DNA of 64,000 nt from CAMDHY01 sp046156265 (GTDB taxonomy: Bacteria > Pseudomonadota > Alphaproteobacteria > Rhizobiales > Segnochrobactraceae), in NCBI RefSeq assembly GCF_046156265.1, contig NZ_JAWDIR010000045.1, positions 62,001-126,000 of the forward strand. Direction: 5' to 3'. A model generated the notes under the pieces. It had not been told where the DNA came from. It did not search any database and saw only the letters and a list, made by a program, of their open reading frames with translations. Positions 7,913 to 16,671 of the stretch are shown piece by piece (the first letter of the stretch is position 1; each line of letters begins with the position of its first letter). The position numbers were made by a program, and so were the translations under genes.

Positions 7913-8001
7913 CATGCCCGGACATCCCTCCGGCGGGGCGAAGGCGAATTAAATTTTCTCCACGCGGCGCCTCTGCGGTGTCCCTCCCCGGCCCGCGACC
8001 C

Positions 8002-8007
8002 TAATAT
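8002..8007 (+). promoter_or_regulatory. possible -10 element of the yej operon
   Basis: TAATAT stands 32 bp before the yejA-like ATG, in otherwise GC-rich DNA. The hexamer 17 bp upstream (TGTCCC) is a weak -35, so the promoter call is tentative. Confidence 0.35.
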
Positions 8008-8038
8008 CCCGGGATCGATCCACCGACCCGGACGCAGC

Positions 8039-9991
8039 ATGATCCGTTTCCTCGCCGCCTTCGGCCTCTCCGCCCTCCTCGCCCTGCCGGGCCTGTCCGT
8101 CGCGTCGGCGCAGGACGCGGCGACAGAGAACGGTGGCGCTCCGGCGGCCGGCGCCGCGCCGGCCTCTCCCCAGCCGGCAGCTCAGGCCGAGCCAGCCTGG
8201 CGGACGGGCACGGCGCTGATCGGCGAGCCGAAATACACGGACGGCTTCACCCACTTCGACTACGTCAACCCGCAGGCGCCCAAGGGCGGGCTGGCGCGAT
8301 TTTCCGCCGACGGCACGTTCGACACCCTGAACTTCGTGGTGCCCAAGGGCACGCTGGCGGCCGGCGCCAGCAATCTCCTCTACGACACGCTGATGACCTC
8401 GTCCTATGACGAGGCGTCGTCGATGTACGGCCTCGTCGCCGAGGCGATGCGCTATCCGGACGACTTCTCGTCGGTGACGTTCCGGCTGCGGCCAGAGGCG
8501 AAATTCCACGACGGCGCGCCGATCACGCCGGAGGACGTCGTCTGGTCGTTTGAGGTGCTGACGAAGAACAATCCGCAGCAGCAGTACTACTACCGGCACG
8601 TGACGAAGGCCGAGGTGACAGGCCCCAGCGAGGTGACCTTCACCTTCGACGAGACCGGCAACCGCGAGCTGCCGCACATCGTCGGCCAGCTGACCGTGCT
8701 GCCGAAGCACTGGTGGGAGGGCACGGACGCGCAGGGCAACACCCGCGACGTGACCCGCAGCACGCTCGAATGGCCGCTCGGCTCCGGCCCCTACCGGATC
8801 AAGCGGGTGGTGCCGGGCCGGACCATCGCCTACGAGCGCGTGCCCGACTACTGGGCGAAGGACCTGCCGGTGAACGTCGGCCAGAACAACTTCGACGAGC
8901 TGCGCTGGGAGTATTTCCGCGACGACACCGCCGAGCTCGAGGCCTTCAAGGGGGACCAGTTCGACTGGCGCGTCGAGACCTCGGCGAAGAACTGGGCGAC
9001 GGCCTATGACTTCCCGGCCGTCCGTGATGGGCGGGTGAAGCTCGAGAGTTTCCCGGACGAGGGTTCGGGCGTGATGGTGGGGTTCATCCCGAACCAGCGG
9101 CGCGAGATGTTCGCCGACCCGCGGGTGCGCCGGGCGCTCGACCTCGCCCTCGACTTCTCGGAGATGAATCGCGTCCTGTTCTTCGGGCAGTATTTCCGCG
9201 TCGACAGCTACTTCTACGGTACCGACCTCGCCTCGAAGGGCCTGCCGGAGGGGCCTGAGCGCGCCATCCTGGAGGAGATCGCCGCCAGCCTCACGCTGGA
9301 GGACCGCGCCCGCTCCATGCCCGAGGCGATCTTCACGACGGCCTACACCTCGCCGAACTCCGAGACGCCGCAGGGGGTTCGCGACAACCTACGTGAGGCG
9401 CTGCGCCTGCTGCAGGAGGCAGGCTGGAAGCTGCAGGGCCGCCAGCTCGTCGATGCCCAGGGCAAGCCCTTCCGCTTCGAGTTCCTGCTGAACGGGCCGA
9501 CCTTCGAGCGGGTGGCGCTCCTCTACAAGCAGTCGCTCGCGAAGATCGGCATCGAGATGTCCGTCCGCACGGTCGACACGTCGCAATACATCGAGCGGAT
9601 ACGCAACCGCGACTTCGACATGATCTACGGCGGCTGGGGCCAGTCGCTGTCGCCCGGCAACGAGCAGTGGGCCTATTTCGGGGCTGACGCCGCCGACCAC
9701 GCCGCCTCGCAGAACTATGGCGGCATCAAGAACCCGGCGGTCGAGAAGGCGATCCAGCGCGTCGTCTTCGCCAAGGACCGCGACGACCTCATCGCGGCGA
9801 CGAAGGCGCTCGACCGCATCCTGCTGTGGAATCACTACATCGTTCCCGGCTGGACGCTTCCCTTCACCCGCGTCGCCGTCTGGGACCGCTTCGGCCACGC
9901 CGAGCCGCTGCCGATGCTGACGCCCGGCTTCCCGACCACCTGGTGGTGGGACGAGGCCAAGGCCGCCAAGGTCGGGCGGGCGCCGCAGTGA
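8039..9991 (+). CDS. yejA: peptide ABC transporter substrate-binding protein 1 (YejA family)
   Basis: The 650-residue periplasmic protein belongs to the family 5 (DppA/OppA/YejA) extracellular solute-binding proteins. It opens with a Sec signal peptide (MIRFLAAFGLSALLALPGLS, cleavage after ASA near residue 24) and an Ala/Pro linker. Family motifs include FDTLNFVVPKGT, YDTLMTSSYDEASSMYGLVA and FRLRPEAKFHDGAPITPEDV. It should deliver oligopeptides, in YejA homologues formyl-peptides or microcin C-like peptides, to the YejBE channel. It is the first gene of the operon and overlaps the next by 4 bp (GTGA). The operon has a second, paralogous binding protein. Confidence 0.92.
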   Translation: MIRFLAAFGLSALLALPGLSVASAQDAATENGGAPAAGAAPASPQPAAQAEPAWRTGTALIGEPKYTDGFTHFDYVNPQAPKGGLARFSADGTFDTLNFVVPKGTLAAGASNLLYDTLMTSSYDEASSMYGLVAEAMRYPDDFSSVTFRLRPEAKFHDGAPITPEDVVWSFEVLTKNNPQQQYYYRHVTKAEVTGPSEVTFTFDETGNRELPHIVGQLTVLPKHWWEGTDAQGNTRDVTRSTLEWPLGSGPYRIKRVVPGRTIAYERVPDYWAKDLPVNVGQNNFDELRWEYFRDDTAELEAFKGDQFDWRVETSAKNWATAYDFPAVRDGRVKLESFPDEGSGVMVGFIPNQRREMFADPRVRRALDLALDFSEMNRVLFFGQYFRVDSYFYGTDLASKGLPEGPERAILEEIAASLTLEDRARSMPEAIFTTAYTSPNSETPQGVRDNLREALRLLQEAGWKLQGRQLVDAQGKPFRFEFLLNGPTFERVALLYKQSLAKIGIEMSVRTVDTSQYIERIRNRDFDMIYGGWGQSLSPGNEQWAYFGADAADHAASQNYGGIKNPAVEKAIQRVVFAKDRDDLIAATKALDRILLWNHYIVPGWTLPFTRVAVWDRFGHAEPLPMLTPGFPTTWWWDEAKAAKVGRAPQ

Positions 9992-11937
9992 CGAGCCCGA
10001 TGGACGCCGGGAGGGGAGCGGCGCCGGGCAGGACGGCGCGGCGGGGCGAGACCCGCCGGACGGTGCTGACGATCGCAGCCGGCGCCGCACTGGCGGCCGG
10101 CTTCGGCGGACGTGCCGTGGCGCAGGAGGGCGGTGGAGCGGCTGCCGTCGCACCGAAGATGCCGGCCGGCGAGCAGCACGGCATCTCCGTGTTCGGCGAC
10201 CTCAAGTACGGCCCGGACTTCGCCAACTTCGAGTGGGTGAACCCGGCGGCGCCGAAGGGCGGGCGCATCGTCTTCACCGCGCCGAACTGGGCCTACAACC
10301 AGAACCCGCAGACCTTCAACACCTTCAACACCTTCATCCTGAAGGGCGACGCGCCGCCGCGAGTCGAGACGATCTTCGACAGCCTGATGGTGCGCGCGCT
10401 CGACGAGCCGGATGCTCTCTACGGCCTCGTTGCCCGCTCCGTGGAGCGCTCCGAGGACGGCAACACCTTCACGTTCCGGCTGCGGCCGGAGGCGCGCTTC
10501 AATGACGGCTCACCGCTGACGGCCGAGGACGTGGCGTTCTCCCTGACGATCCTCAAGGAGAAGGGCCACCCGATCATCGCCCAGACGATCCGGGAGATGA
10601 CCGCGGCGGAGGCGACGGCTCCGGATACCGTCGTGGTGCGCTTCTCCGGCCAGCAGTCACGCCAGCTCGTCATGGTGATCGCGACGCTGCCGATCTTCTC
10701 GAAGGCGTACTATGCGACCCGCGAGTTCGACGCCTCGACGCTCGAGCCGCCGCTCGGGTCCGGGCCCTACCGCATCGGCCGCTTCGAGCCGGGCCGCTAC
10801 ATCGAGTACGACCGGGTCGCCGACTGGTGGGCCGCCGACTTGTCGACCGCCCGCGGCCGCTTCAACTTCGACGTCGTGCGCCTGGAGTTCTACCGCGACC
10901 GCCAGGTGGCGTTCGAGGCCCTGAAGAAGGGCGAGGTGACATATCGGGAGGAGTTCACCTCGCGCACGTGGGCGACCGAATACAACTTTCCGGCCGTCAC
11001 CGATGGCCGCGTGCGCCTGGAGACCTTTCCCGACGACAGCGCATCCGGCGCCCAGGGCTTCTTCATGAACCTGCGCCGCGAGAAGTTCGCCGACCCGCGG
11101 ACGCGGGCGGCGATCGGCCTCTGCTTCGACTTCGAATGGTCGAACAAGGCACTGTTCTACGGCCTCTATCTCCGCACCGAATCGTTCTTCCAGAACTCGG
11201 CGATGATGGCGACCGGCCTTCCCTCGCCCGAGGAACTGGCCCTGCTAGAGCCATTCCGGGGCCAGATTTCGGATGCGGTGTTCGGCGAGGCGTGGCGGGC
11301 GCCGGTGAGTGACGGCAGCGGTCAGGATCGCCGGCTGCTGCGTCAGGCGAGCGACCTCCTGCAGGAGGCCGGCTGGCGGCGGGAAGGCAGCCGGCTGGTG
11401 GACGCCGCCGGCCGCCCGTTCACCATCGAGTATCTCGAGAACGACAACTCTTCGAGCCGCATCATCCAGCCGTTCTTCCGCAACCTGCAGCGGGTCGGCA
11501 TCGAGGCGACGGAGCGCATCGTCGATCCCGCCCAGTACCAGGCCCGCACGGACGGCTTCGACTTCGACATGACCGGACTGCGCTTCTCCCTGCCAGAAAC
11601 GCCGGGCGAGGAGCTGCGGCAGTTTTTCACCTCCGAGAGCGCCCGCACCAACGGCAGCCGCAACATGGCCGGCATCGCCAACCCGGCCGTCGACGCCCTG
11701 GTCGAGCTCATCATCGCGGCACCGACGCGACAGGACATGACGGTGGCCGCCCGCGCCCTCGACCGTGTATTGCGCGTGGAACTGCCGTGGGTGCCGAACT
11801 GGTACAAGGCCTCCCACAACGTCGCCTTCTGGGACCTGTTCGGCAGCCCGGCGACGAAGCCGCGCTACGGCTTCCCGGTCGAGACGACGTGGTGGTGGGA
11901 TACCGGGCGGGCCGAGAAGCTGGGCCGGACGGGCTGA
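9988..11937 (+). CDS. peptide ABC transporter substrate-binding protein 2 (YejA paralogue, Tat-type signal)
   Basis: The 649-residue family 5 solute-binding protein is a clear paralogue of the preceding gene: both have the FANFEWVNPAAPKGG / FDYVNPQAPKGG opening, FRLRPEARFNDGSPLTAEDV and the C-terminal WWWD motif. Its N-terminus has a twin-arginine pattern (TRRTVLTIAAGAALAAGFGG) after a charged stretch, suggesting Tat rather than Sec export. The GTG at 9988 overlaps the previous stop as GTGA; an ATG at 10000 in the same frame is the alternative start. Paired binding proteins would widen the peptide range of one permease. Confidence 0.9.
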   Translation: MTSPMDAGRGAAPGRTARRGETRRTVLTIAAGAALAAGFGGRAVAQEGGGAAAVAPKMPAGEQHGISVFGDLKYGPDFANFEWVNPAAPKGGRIVFTAPNWAYNQNPQTFNTFNTFILKGDAPPRVETIFDSLMVRALDEPDALYGLVARSVERSEDGNTFTFRLRPEARFNDGSPLTAEDVAFSLTILKEKGHPIIAQTIREMTAAEATAPDTVVVRFSGQQSRQLVMVIATLPIFSKAYYATREFDASTLEPPLGSGPYRIGRFEPGRYIEYDRVADWWAADLSTARGRFNFDVVRLEFYRDRQVAFEALKKGEVTYREEFTSRTWATEYNFPAVTDGRVRLETFPDDSASGAQGFFMNLRREKFADPRTRAAIGLCFDFEWSNKALFYGLYLRTESFFQNSAMMATGLPSPEELALLEPFRGQISDAVFGEAWRAPVSDGSGQDRRLLRQASDLLQEAGWRREGSRLVDAAGRPFTIEYLENDNSSSRIIQPFFRNLQRVGIEATERIVDPAQYQARTDGFDFDMTGLRFSLPETPGEELRQFFTSESARTNGSRNMAGIANPAVDALVELIIAAPTRQDMTVAARALDRVLRVELPWVPNWYKASHNVAFWDLFGSPATKPRYGFPVETTWWWDTGRAEKLGRTG

Positions 11938-11946
11938 GGTCACACG

Positions 11947-13053
11947 ATGGGCGCCTACGTCCTCCGCCGCATCCTCCTGATGATCCCGACGCTGATCGGG
12001 ATCATGGCAGTGAGCTTCGTCATCATCCAGTTCGCCCCCGGCGGACCGGTGGAGCGGGTGATCGCCCAGATCACCGGCACCGACACGTCGGCGACGGCGC
12101 GCATCAGCGGCGGCGGCGGCGACTTCGCCGGCTCCGGCGTGCAGGGCCAGGGGACGGGTGGCTCGACCTCCACCTATCGCGGCGCGCAGGGGCTGGACCC
12201 GGAGTTCATCAAGCAGCTCGAGCAGCAGTTCGGCTTCGACAAGCCGCCGCTGGAACGATTCCTGAAGATGATCGGCGACTACGCCACCTTCAATTTCGGC
12301 GACAGCTACTTCCGCGACATCTCGGTCCTCGAGCTGATCCTCGAGAAGCTGCCGGTGTCGATCTCGATCGGGCTGTGGATGATGGTGCTGTCCTACGGCA
12401 TCTCGATCCCGCTCGGGGTGGCGAAGGCGGTGCGCGACGGCTCGCGCTTCGACATCTGGACCTCGGCGGTGGTGATCATCGGCTACGCCATCCCGAGCTT
12501 CCTGTTCGCGGTGCTGCTCATCGTGCTGTTCGCCGGCGGCTCGTTCTGGAACATCTTCCCGCTGCGCGGGCTCGTCTCCGACGATTTCGCCACCCTGCCG
12601 TGGCACCAGCAGATCCTCGACTACCTCTGGCACATGGTGCTGCCGATCACCGCGATGACGCTCGGCGCCTTCGCCACCACGACGCTTCTGACGAAGAACT
12701 CGTTCCTCGAGGAGGTCCGCAAGCAGTACGTGATGACGGCACGCATGAAGGGCCTGACCGAGAACCGCGTCCTCTACGGCCACATTTTCCGCAACGCCAT
12801 GCTGATCGTCATCGCCGGCTTCCCGGGCGCCTTCATCGGGGCGTTCTTCGGCGGGTCGCTGCTCATCGAAACGATCTTCTCGCTCGACGGGCTGGGGCTG
12901 CTCGGCTTCGAATCGGTGATCAACCGCGACTACGCGGTGGTGTTCGCGACCCTCTACATCTTCTCGCTGATGGGCCTCGTCGTCGGTCTGATCTCCGACC
13001 TCACCTACATGTGGGTCGATCCGCGCATCGACTTCGAGAGCCGTGAGGTCTGA
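11947..13053 (+). CDS. yejB: peptide ABC transporter permease YejB
   Basis: The 368-residue inner-membrane permease has the N-terminal YVLRRILLMIPTLIGIM helix typical of DppB/YejB proteins. A large periplasmic loop follows (about residues 40-110, Gly/Ser/Thr-rich in the middle). The remaining five helices include the EAA loop region EEVRKQYVMTARMKGLTE that contacts the ATPase. The start is set by GAGG at 11936-11939, seven bases before the ATG. It should form the channel with YejE. Confidence 0.95.
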   Translation: MGAYVLRRILLMIPTLIGIMAVSFVIIQFAPGGPVERVIAQITGTDTSATARISGGGGDFAGSGVQGQGTGGSTSTYRGAQGLDPEFIKQLEQQFGFDKPPLERFLKMIGDYATFNFGDSYFRDISVLELILEKLPVSISIGLWMMVLSYGISIPLGVAKAVRDGSRFDIWTSAVVIIGYAIPSFLFAVLLIVLFAGGSFWNIFPLRGLVSDDFATLPWHQQILDYLWHMVLPITAMTLGAFATTTLLTKNSFLEEVRKQYVMTARMKGLTENRVLYGHIFRNAMLIVIAGFPGAFIGAFFGGSLLIETIFSLDGLGLLGFESVINRDYAVVFATLYIFSLMGLVVGLISDLTYMWVDPRIDFESREV

Positions 13054-13054
13054 C

Positions 13055-14212
13055 GTGGACGCGCGCGCCGACGCTCTCCCGCCCACCGTCGCGACGGCAA
13101 ACCCGCCGCGGTCGCGGTGGACGCTGTCGCCGCTGAACCAGCGGCGGTGGCAGAACTTCCGCCGCCACCGGCGCGGCTGGTGGTCGCTGTGGATATTCCT
13201 CGCGCTGTTCGGCGTGACGCTCGTCTCCGAGTTCATCGCCAACGACCGGCCGATCGTCGCCTCCTACAAGGGCGAGATCCTGTTTCCGGTGCTGGTCGAT
13301 TATCCGGAGGAGAAGTTCGGCGGCTTCCTCGCCACGACCAACTACCGCGACCCGTTCATCCAGGACGAGATCCGCGCCAACGGCTGGATGGTCTGGCCGC
13401 CGGTCCGCTACTCCTACATGACGGTGAACTACGAGATCCCCGTCCCGGCGCCGGCGCCACCCTCCTGGCAGTTGAGCAAGGAAGAGCGCTGCTCGCGCAT
13501 GCCGCTTGGCGTCGACGACCCGTCCTGCACGGCGTGGAACTGGAACTGGCTCGGCACCGACGACCAAGGCCGCGACGTGCTCGCCCGGCTGCTCTACGGC
13601 TTCCGCATCTCGGTCATCTTCGGGCTGATCCTCACCGTCTTCTCCTCGGTGATCGGCGTCGCCGCAGGCGCGGTGCAGGGCTATTTCGGCGGCTGGATCG
13701 ACCTCCTCGCCCAGCGCCTGCTCGAGATCTGGACGTCGATCCCCTCGCTCTACCTGCTGCTGATCCTGTCGTCGGTGCTGGCGCCGAGCTTCTGGCTCCT
13801 GCTCGGCATCCTGCTCCTGTTCTCGTGGGTGGCGCTCGTCGGCGTGGTGCGGGCGGAGTTCCTGCGCGCCCGCAACTACGAGTACGTCACGGCGGCGCGC
13901 GCGCTCGGCGTCGGCAACGGCACGATCATGCTGCGCCACATGCTGCCGAACGCCATGGTGGCCTCGCTCACCTTCATGCCGTTCATCCTCAACGGCTCGA
14001 TCACGACGCTGACGTCGCTCGACTTCCTCGGCTTCGGCCTGCCGCCCGGGTCACCCTCGCTCGGTGAGCTGCTCGCCCAGGGCAAGAACAACCTGCAGGC
14101 GCCCTGGCTGGGCATCTGCGGCTTCTTCGTCATCTCGCTGATGCTGTCGCTCCTGATCTTCATCGGCGAGGCGGTGCGCGACGCGTTCGACCCACGGAAG
14201 ACGTTTTCGTGA
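13055..14212 (+). CDS. yejE: peptide ABC transporter permease YejE
   Basis: The 385-residue DppC/YejE-type permease has a cytoplasmic N-terminus rich in Arg/Trp, a first membrane helix (WWSLWIFLALFGVTLVSEF) and a long periplasmic domain (about residues 65-175, with a Cys pair). Five further helices carry the EAA motif EFLRARNYEYVTAARALGV. Translation probably begins at the GTG at 13055, with GAGG 6 bp upstream; an in-frame GTG at 13043 overlaps yejB. The ATPase gene that normally follows directly is separated by a toxin-antitoxin pair. Confidence 0.94.
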   Translation: MDARADALPPTVATANPPRSRWTLSPLNQRRWQNFRRHRRGWWSLWIFLALFGVTLVSEFIANDRPIVASYKGEILFPVLVDYPEEKFGGFLATTNYRDPFIQDEIRANGWMVWPPVRYSYMTVNYEIPVPAPAPPSWQLSKEERCSRMPLGVDDPSCTAWNWNWLGTDDQGRDVLARLLYGFRISVIFGLILTVFSSVIGVAAGAVQGYFGGWIDLLAQRLLEIWTSIPSLYLLLILSSVLAPSFWLLLGILLLFSWVALVGVVRAEFLRARNYEYVTAARALGVGNGTIMLRHMLPNAMVASLTFMPFILNGSITTLTSLDFLGFGLPPGSPSLGELLAQGKNNLQAPWLGICGFFVISLMLSLLIFIGEAVRDAFDPRKTFS

Positions 14213-14268
14213 GCCGGACTTGCTGGCGTGATAGACTTCTCGGGATTCCGTCAGGGAGCCATGCCAGC

Positions 14269-14502
14269 ATGAACAGGATCGTCGTCAGGCAAGTGCCAGC
14301 AGGCGAACTGCCCGTCGACCTGCGCGGTGGCATCGACCCGTCGCACCGTGTCGAGGTGACGGTACGCGAACTGGCGCCCCATGAGACGGAGAACCGGGTC
14401 ACCGGCCACTTCTCGCGCTTCTTTGGTCAGCGGCGGGCGAACTTTACCGACGTCGACGGAATCCTTGCCCACGTCCGCGCCGTTCGCGACGGCGAAGGGT
14501 GA
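14269..14502 (+). CDS. putative antitoxin of a PIN-domain toxin
   Basis: This 77-residue protein begins MNRIVVRQVPAGELPVDL and continues with a strand HRVEVTVREL and a Phe/Arg-rich C-terminal segment (HFSRFFGQRRANF). It has no strong family signature that I recognise. It is called an antitoxin because it immediately precedes, on the same strand with a 9-bp gap, a PIN-domain protein, the usual order of VapB before VapC. The N-terminal beta-rich half could be the DNA-binding part and the C-terminal half the toxin-binding tail; this is inference. CAGGGAG at 14252-14258 is a plausible ribosome site. The pair is inserted inside the yej operon. Confidence 0.65.
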   Translation: MNRIVVRQVPAGELPVDLRGGIDPSHRVEVTVRELAPHETENRVTGHFSRFFGQRRANFTDVDGILAHVRAVRDGEG

Positions 14503-14511
14503 GGATCGTCG

Positions 14512-14961
14512 GTGCCGAGGCTTTACCTAGACACCAACGTCTTCATCGCCGCGTTCGAGGGTGTCGACGGGCGCAGCGACGCGGCCCGCGGGCTTCTCGG
14601 CATGCTGGACGCACTGCCGTCGCTGCACGGGGTGACGAGCCTCCTGACGCTCGCGGAACTCCTCGTGCGGCCACTGCGAGACCGGGATCAAGAACTCGCG
14701 GAACTCTATCGGACGATCCTCACCGGCACTGACCGGTTCACCGTCACCAATGTCACCCGCGACGTGCTCGAGGCTGCAGCGGATCTGCGAGCGCAGTACG
14801 GCCTCCTGAAGCTGCCCGACGCCATCCACGTCGCAACAGCAAAGCTCACCGCCTGCGAAGGGGTGGTTTCAGCGGACGCTCGCCTCCGTCTGCCGCCCGG
14901 CATGGCGCTGATCGATCTCGACGCTGCGGCCATCGCCAACGCGACCCGCTCTCCGACATGA
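14512..14961 (+). CDS. PIN-domain ribonuclease toxin (VapC-like)
   Basis: The 149-residue protein has the full acidic quartet of a PIN nuclease: Asp7 in LYLDTNVFI, Glu49 in LTLAELLV, Asp103 in KLPDAIHVA and Asp122 in SADARL. VapC toxins of this family are Mg-dependent endoribonucleases that cut tRNA or rRNA and are silenced by the upstream-encoded partner. The start is a GTG, preceded by a GTGAGGA stretch at the end of the antitoxin frame. The stop codon lies just before the yejF start, so the toxin pair appears embedded in the transporter transcript. Confidence 0.88.
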   Translation: MPRLYLDTNVFIAAFEGVDGRSDAARGLLGMLDALPSLHGVTSLLTLAELLVRPLRDRDQELAELYRTILTGTDRFTVTNVTRDVLEAAADLRAQYGLLKLPDAIHVATAKLTACEGVVSADARLRLPPGMALIDLDAAAIANATRSPT

Positions 14962-14974
14962 CGTGCCAATTGCC

Positions 14975-16597
14975 ATGACCCCTCCCCTCCTCTCCGTCCG
15001 CGATCTCTCCGTTGCATTCCACCAGGGTGGCACCTCGACGCTGGCGGTCGACCACGTCTCCTTCGAGGTCGGGCGGGGCGAGACGCTGGCGATCGTCGGC
15101 GAATCCGGGTCCGGCAAGTCGGTGACGGCATTGTCGATCGTCCGCCTGCTGCCCTATCCGGCCGCCAGCCATCCCTCCGGCGAGATCATCTTCGACGGCA
15201 AGGACATGCTGAAGGCCGACGAGCGGACGCTGCGGGGGGTGCGCGGCAACGACATCACCATGGTGTTCCAGGAGCCGATGAGTTCGCTCAACCCGCTGCA
15301 CACCATCGAGCGGCAGATCGGCGAGATTCTCTCGGTGCATCGCGGCCTCGGCGGCGCGGCGGCGCGGGCGCGGACCATCGAGCTTCTCGAACAGGTCGGC
15401 ATTCCCGACCCGGCGAGCCGCCTCGGCGCCTATCCGCACCAGCTCTCCGGCGGCCAGCGCCAGCGCGTGATGATCGCCATGGCGCTCGCCAATGAGCCGG
15501 AGCTGCTCATCGCAGACGAGCCGACGACGGCGCTCGACGTCACCGTGCAGGCGCAAATCCTGGCGCTCCTGAAGGAGCTGCAGACGCGCCTCGGCATGGC
15601 GATCCTGTTCATCACCCACGACCTCGGCATCGTCCGGCGCATCGCCGACCGCGTCTGCGTGATGACGAAGGGCAAGATCGTCGAGCACGGGCCGGTCGAA
15701 GAGGTGTTCACGCGGCCGCAGCACGCCTATACGCGCCAGTTGCTCGCGGCCGAGCCGAAGGGCGACCCGCCGAAGTCGGACCGGTCGGCGCCCGTCGTCG
15801 TCGAAGCGACGGACCTGAAGGTGTGGTTCCCGATCAAGCGCGGGCTGCTGCGCCGGACCGTCGGCTACATCAAGGCGGTGGACGGCGTCGACGTTCAGGT
15901 GCGGCGCGGCCAGACGCTGGGGGTGGTGGGCGAATCGGGATCCGGCAAGACGACGCTCGGCTTTGCACTCCTGCGCCTGATCCACTCCGAGGGCCGCATC
16001 GTCGTGCTCGGCGAGGAGGTGCAGGGCCGGTCGTGGAAGGCGATGCAGCCGCTCAGGCGCAACCTCCAGATAGTCTTCCAGGACCCCTATGGCTCGCTCA
16101 GCCCGCGCATGTCGGTCGGCGACATCATCACCGAAGGGCTGAAGGTGCACGAGCCGGGCACGAGCTTCGAGGAGCGCGATCGCCGCGCCGCCGAGGCGCT
16201 GGTCGACGTCGGGCTCGACCCAGCGGCGCGGCATCGCTATCCGCACGAGTTCTCCGGCGGGCAGCGCCAGCGCATCGCGGTGGCGCGCGCCCTCGTGCTG
16301 GCGCCGGCCTTCATCATGCTGGACGAGCCGACCTCGGCCCTCGACATGAGCGTGCAGGCGCAGATGGTCGACCTGCTCCGCGAGCTGCAGGCGAAGCGCA
16401 ACCTCGCCTACCTGTTCATCTCCCACGACCTCAAGGTGGTGAAGGCGCTCGCCAACGACGTCATCGTCATGCGCAACGGCAAGGTCGTCGAGGCGGGGCC
16501 GGCGGAGGAGATATTCAGCGCACCGAAGTCCGACTACACGCGCGCGCTGATGGCGGCGGCCTTCGACCTGCGCAGCACGGCGGTCCCGGCCGCCTGA
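14975..16597 (+). CDS. yejF: peptide ABC transporter ATP-binding protein YejF (two ABC domains)
   Basis: This 540-residue cytoplasmic ATPase has two complete ABC cassettes in one chain. The first (about residues 5-260) has Walker A GESGSGKS, signature LSGGQRQR and Walker B LLIADEPTT. The second (about 275-530) has GESGSGKTT, FSGGQRQR and IMLDEPTS. It energises import through YejBE, replacing the separate DppD/DppF subunits. No clear ribosome site precedes the ATG; a GTG at 14963 in frame is possible. Weak initiation right after the toxin gene may mean translational coupling. Confidence 0.94.
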   Translation: MTPPLLSVRDLSVAFHQGGTSTLAVDHVSFEVGRGETLAIVGESGSGKSVTALSIVRLLPYPAASHPSGEIIFDGKDMLKADERTLRGVRGNDITMVFQEPMSSLNPLHTIERQIGEILSVHRGLGGAAARARTIELLEQVGIPDPASRLGAYPHQLSGGQRQRVMIAMALANEPELLIADEPTTALDVTVQAQILALLKELQTRLGMAILFITHDLGIVRRIADRVCVMTKGKIVEHGPVEEVFTRPQHAYTRQLLAAEPKGDPPKSDRSAPVVVEATDLKVWFPIKRGLLRRTVGYIKAVDGVDVQVRRGQTLGVVGESGSGKTTLGFALLRLIHSEGRIVVLGEEVQGRSWKAMQPLRRNLQIVFQDPYGSLSPRMSVGDIITEGLKVHEPGTSFEERDRRAAEALVDVGLDPAARHRYPHEFSGGQRQRIAVARALVLAPAFIMLDEPTSALDMSVQAQMVDLLRELQAKRNLAYLFISHDLKVVKALANDVIVMRNGKVVEAGPAEEIFSAPKSDYTRALMAAAFDLRSTAVPAA

Positions 16598-16633
16598 GGA
16601 GGGGCGGCCGGGAAGGTCCGTACGGGCCGTCGG

Positions 16634-16666
16634 AAAAGAACAGGGAAGGCCGGGCCGGCGCCCCGG
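16634..16666 (-). terminator. weak terminator-like hairpin after lpdA
   Basis: On the minus strand CCGGG and CCCGG flank a 7-nt loop and are followed by CCTTCCCTGTTCTTTT. The stem is only 5 bp, so function is uncertain. It lies between the convergent yejF and lpdA. Confidence 0.35.
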
Positions 16667-16671
16667 CTGCG

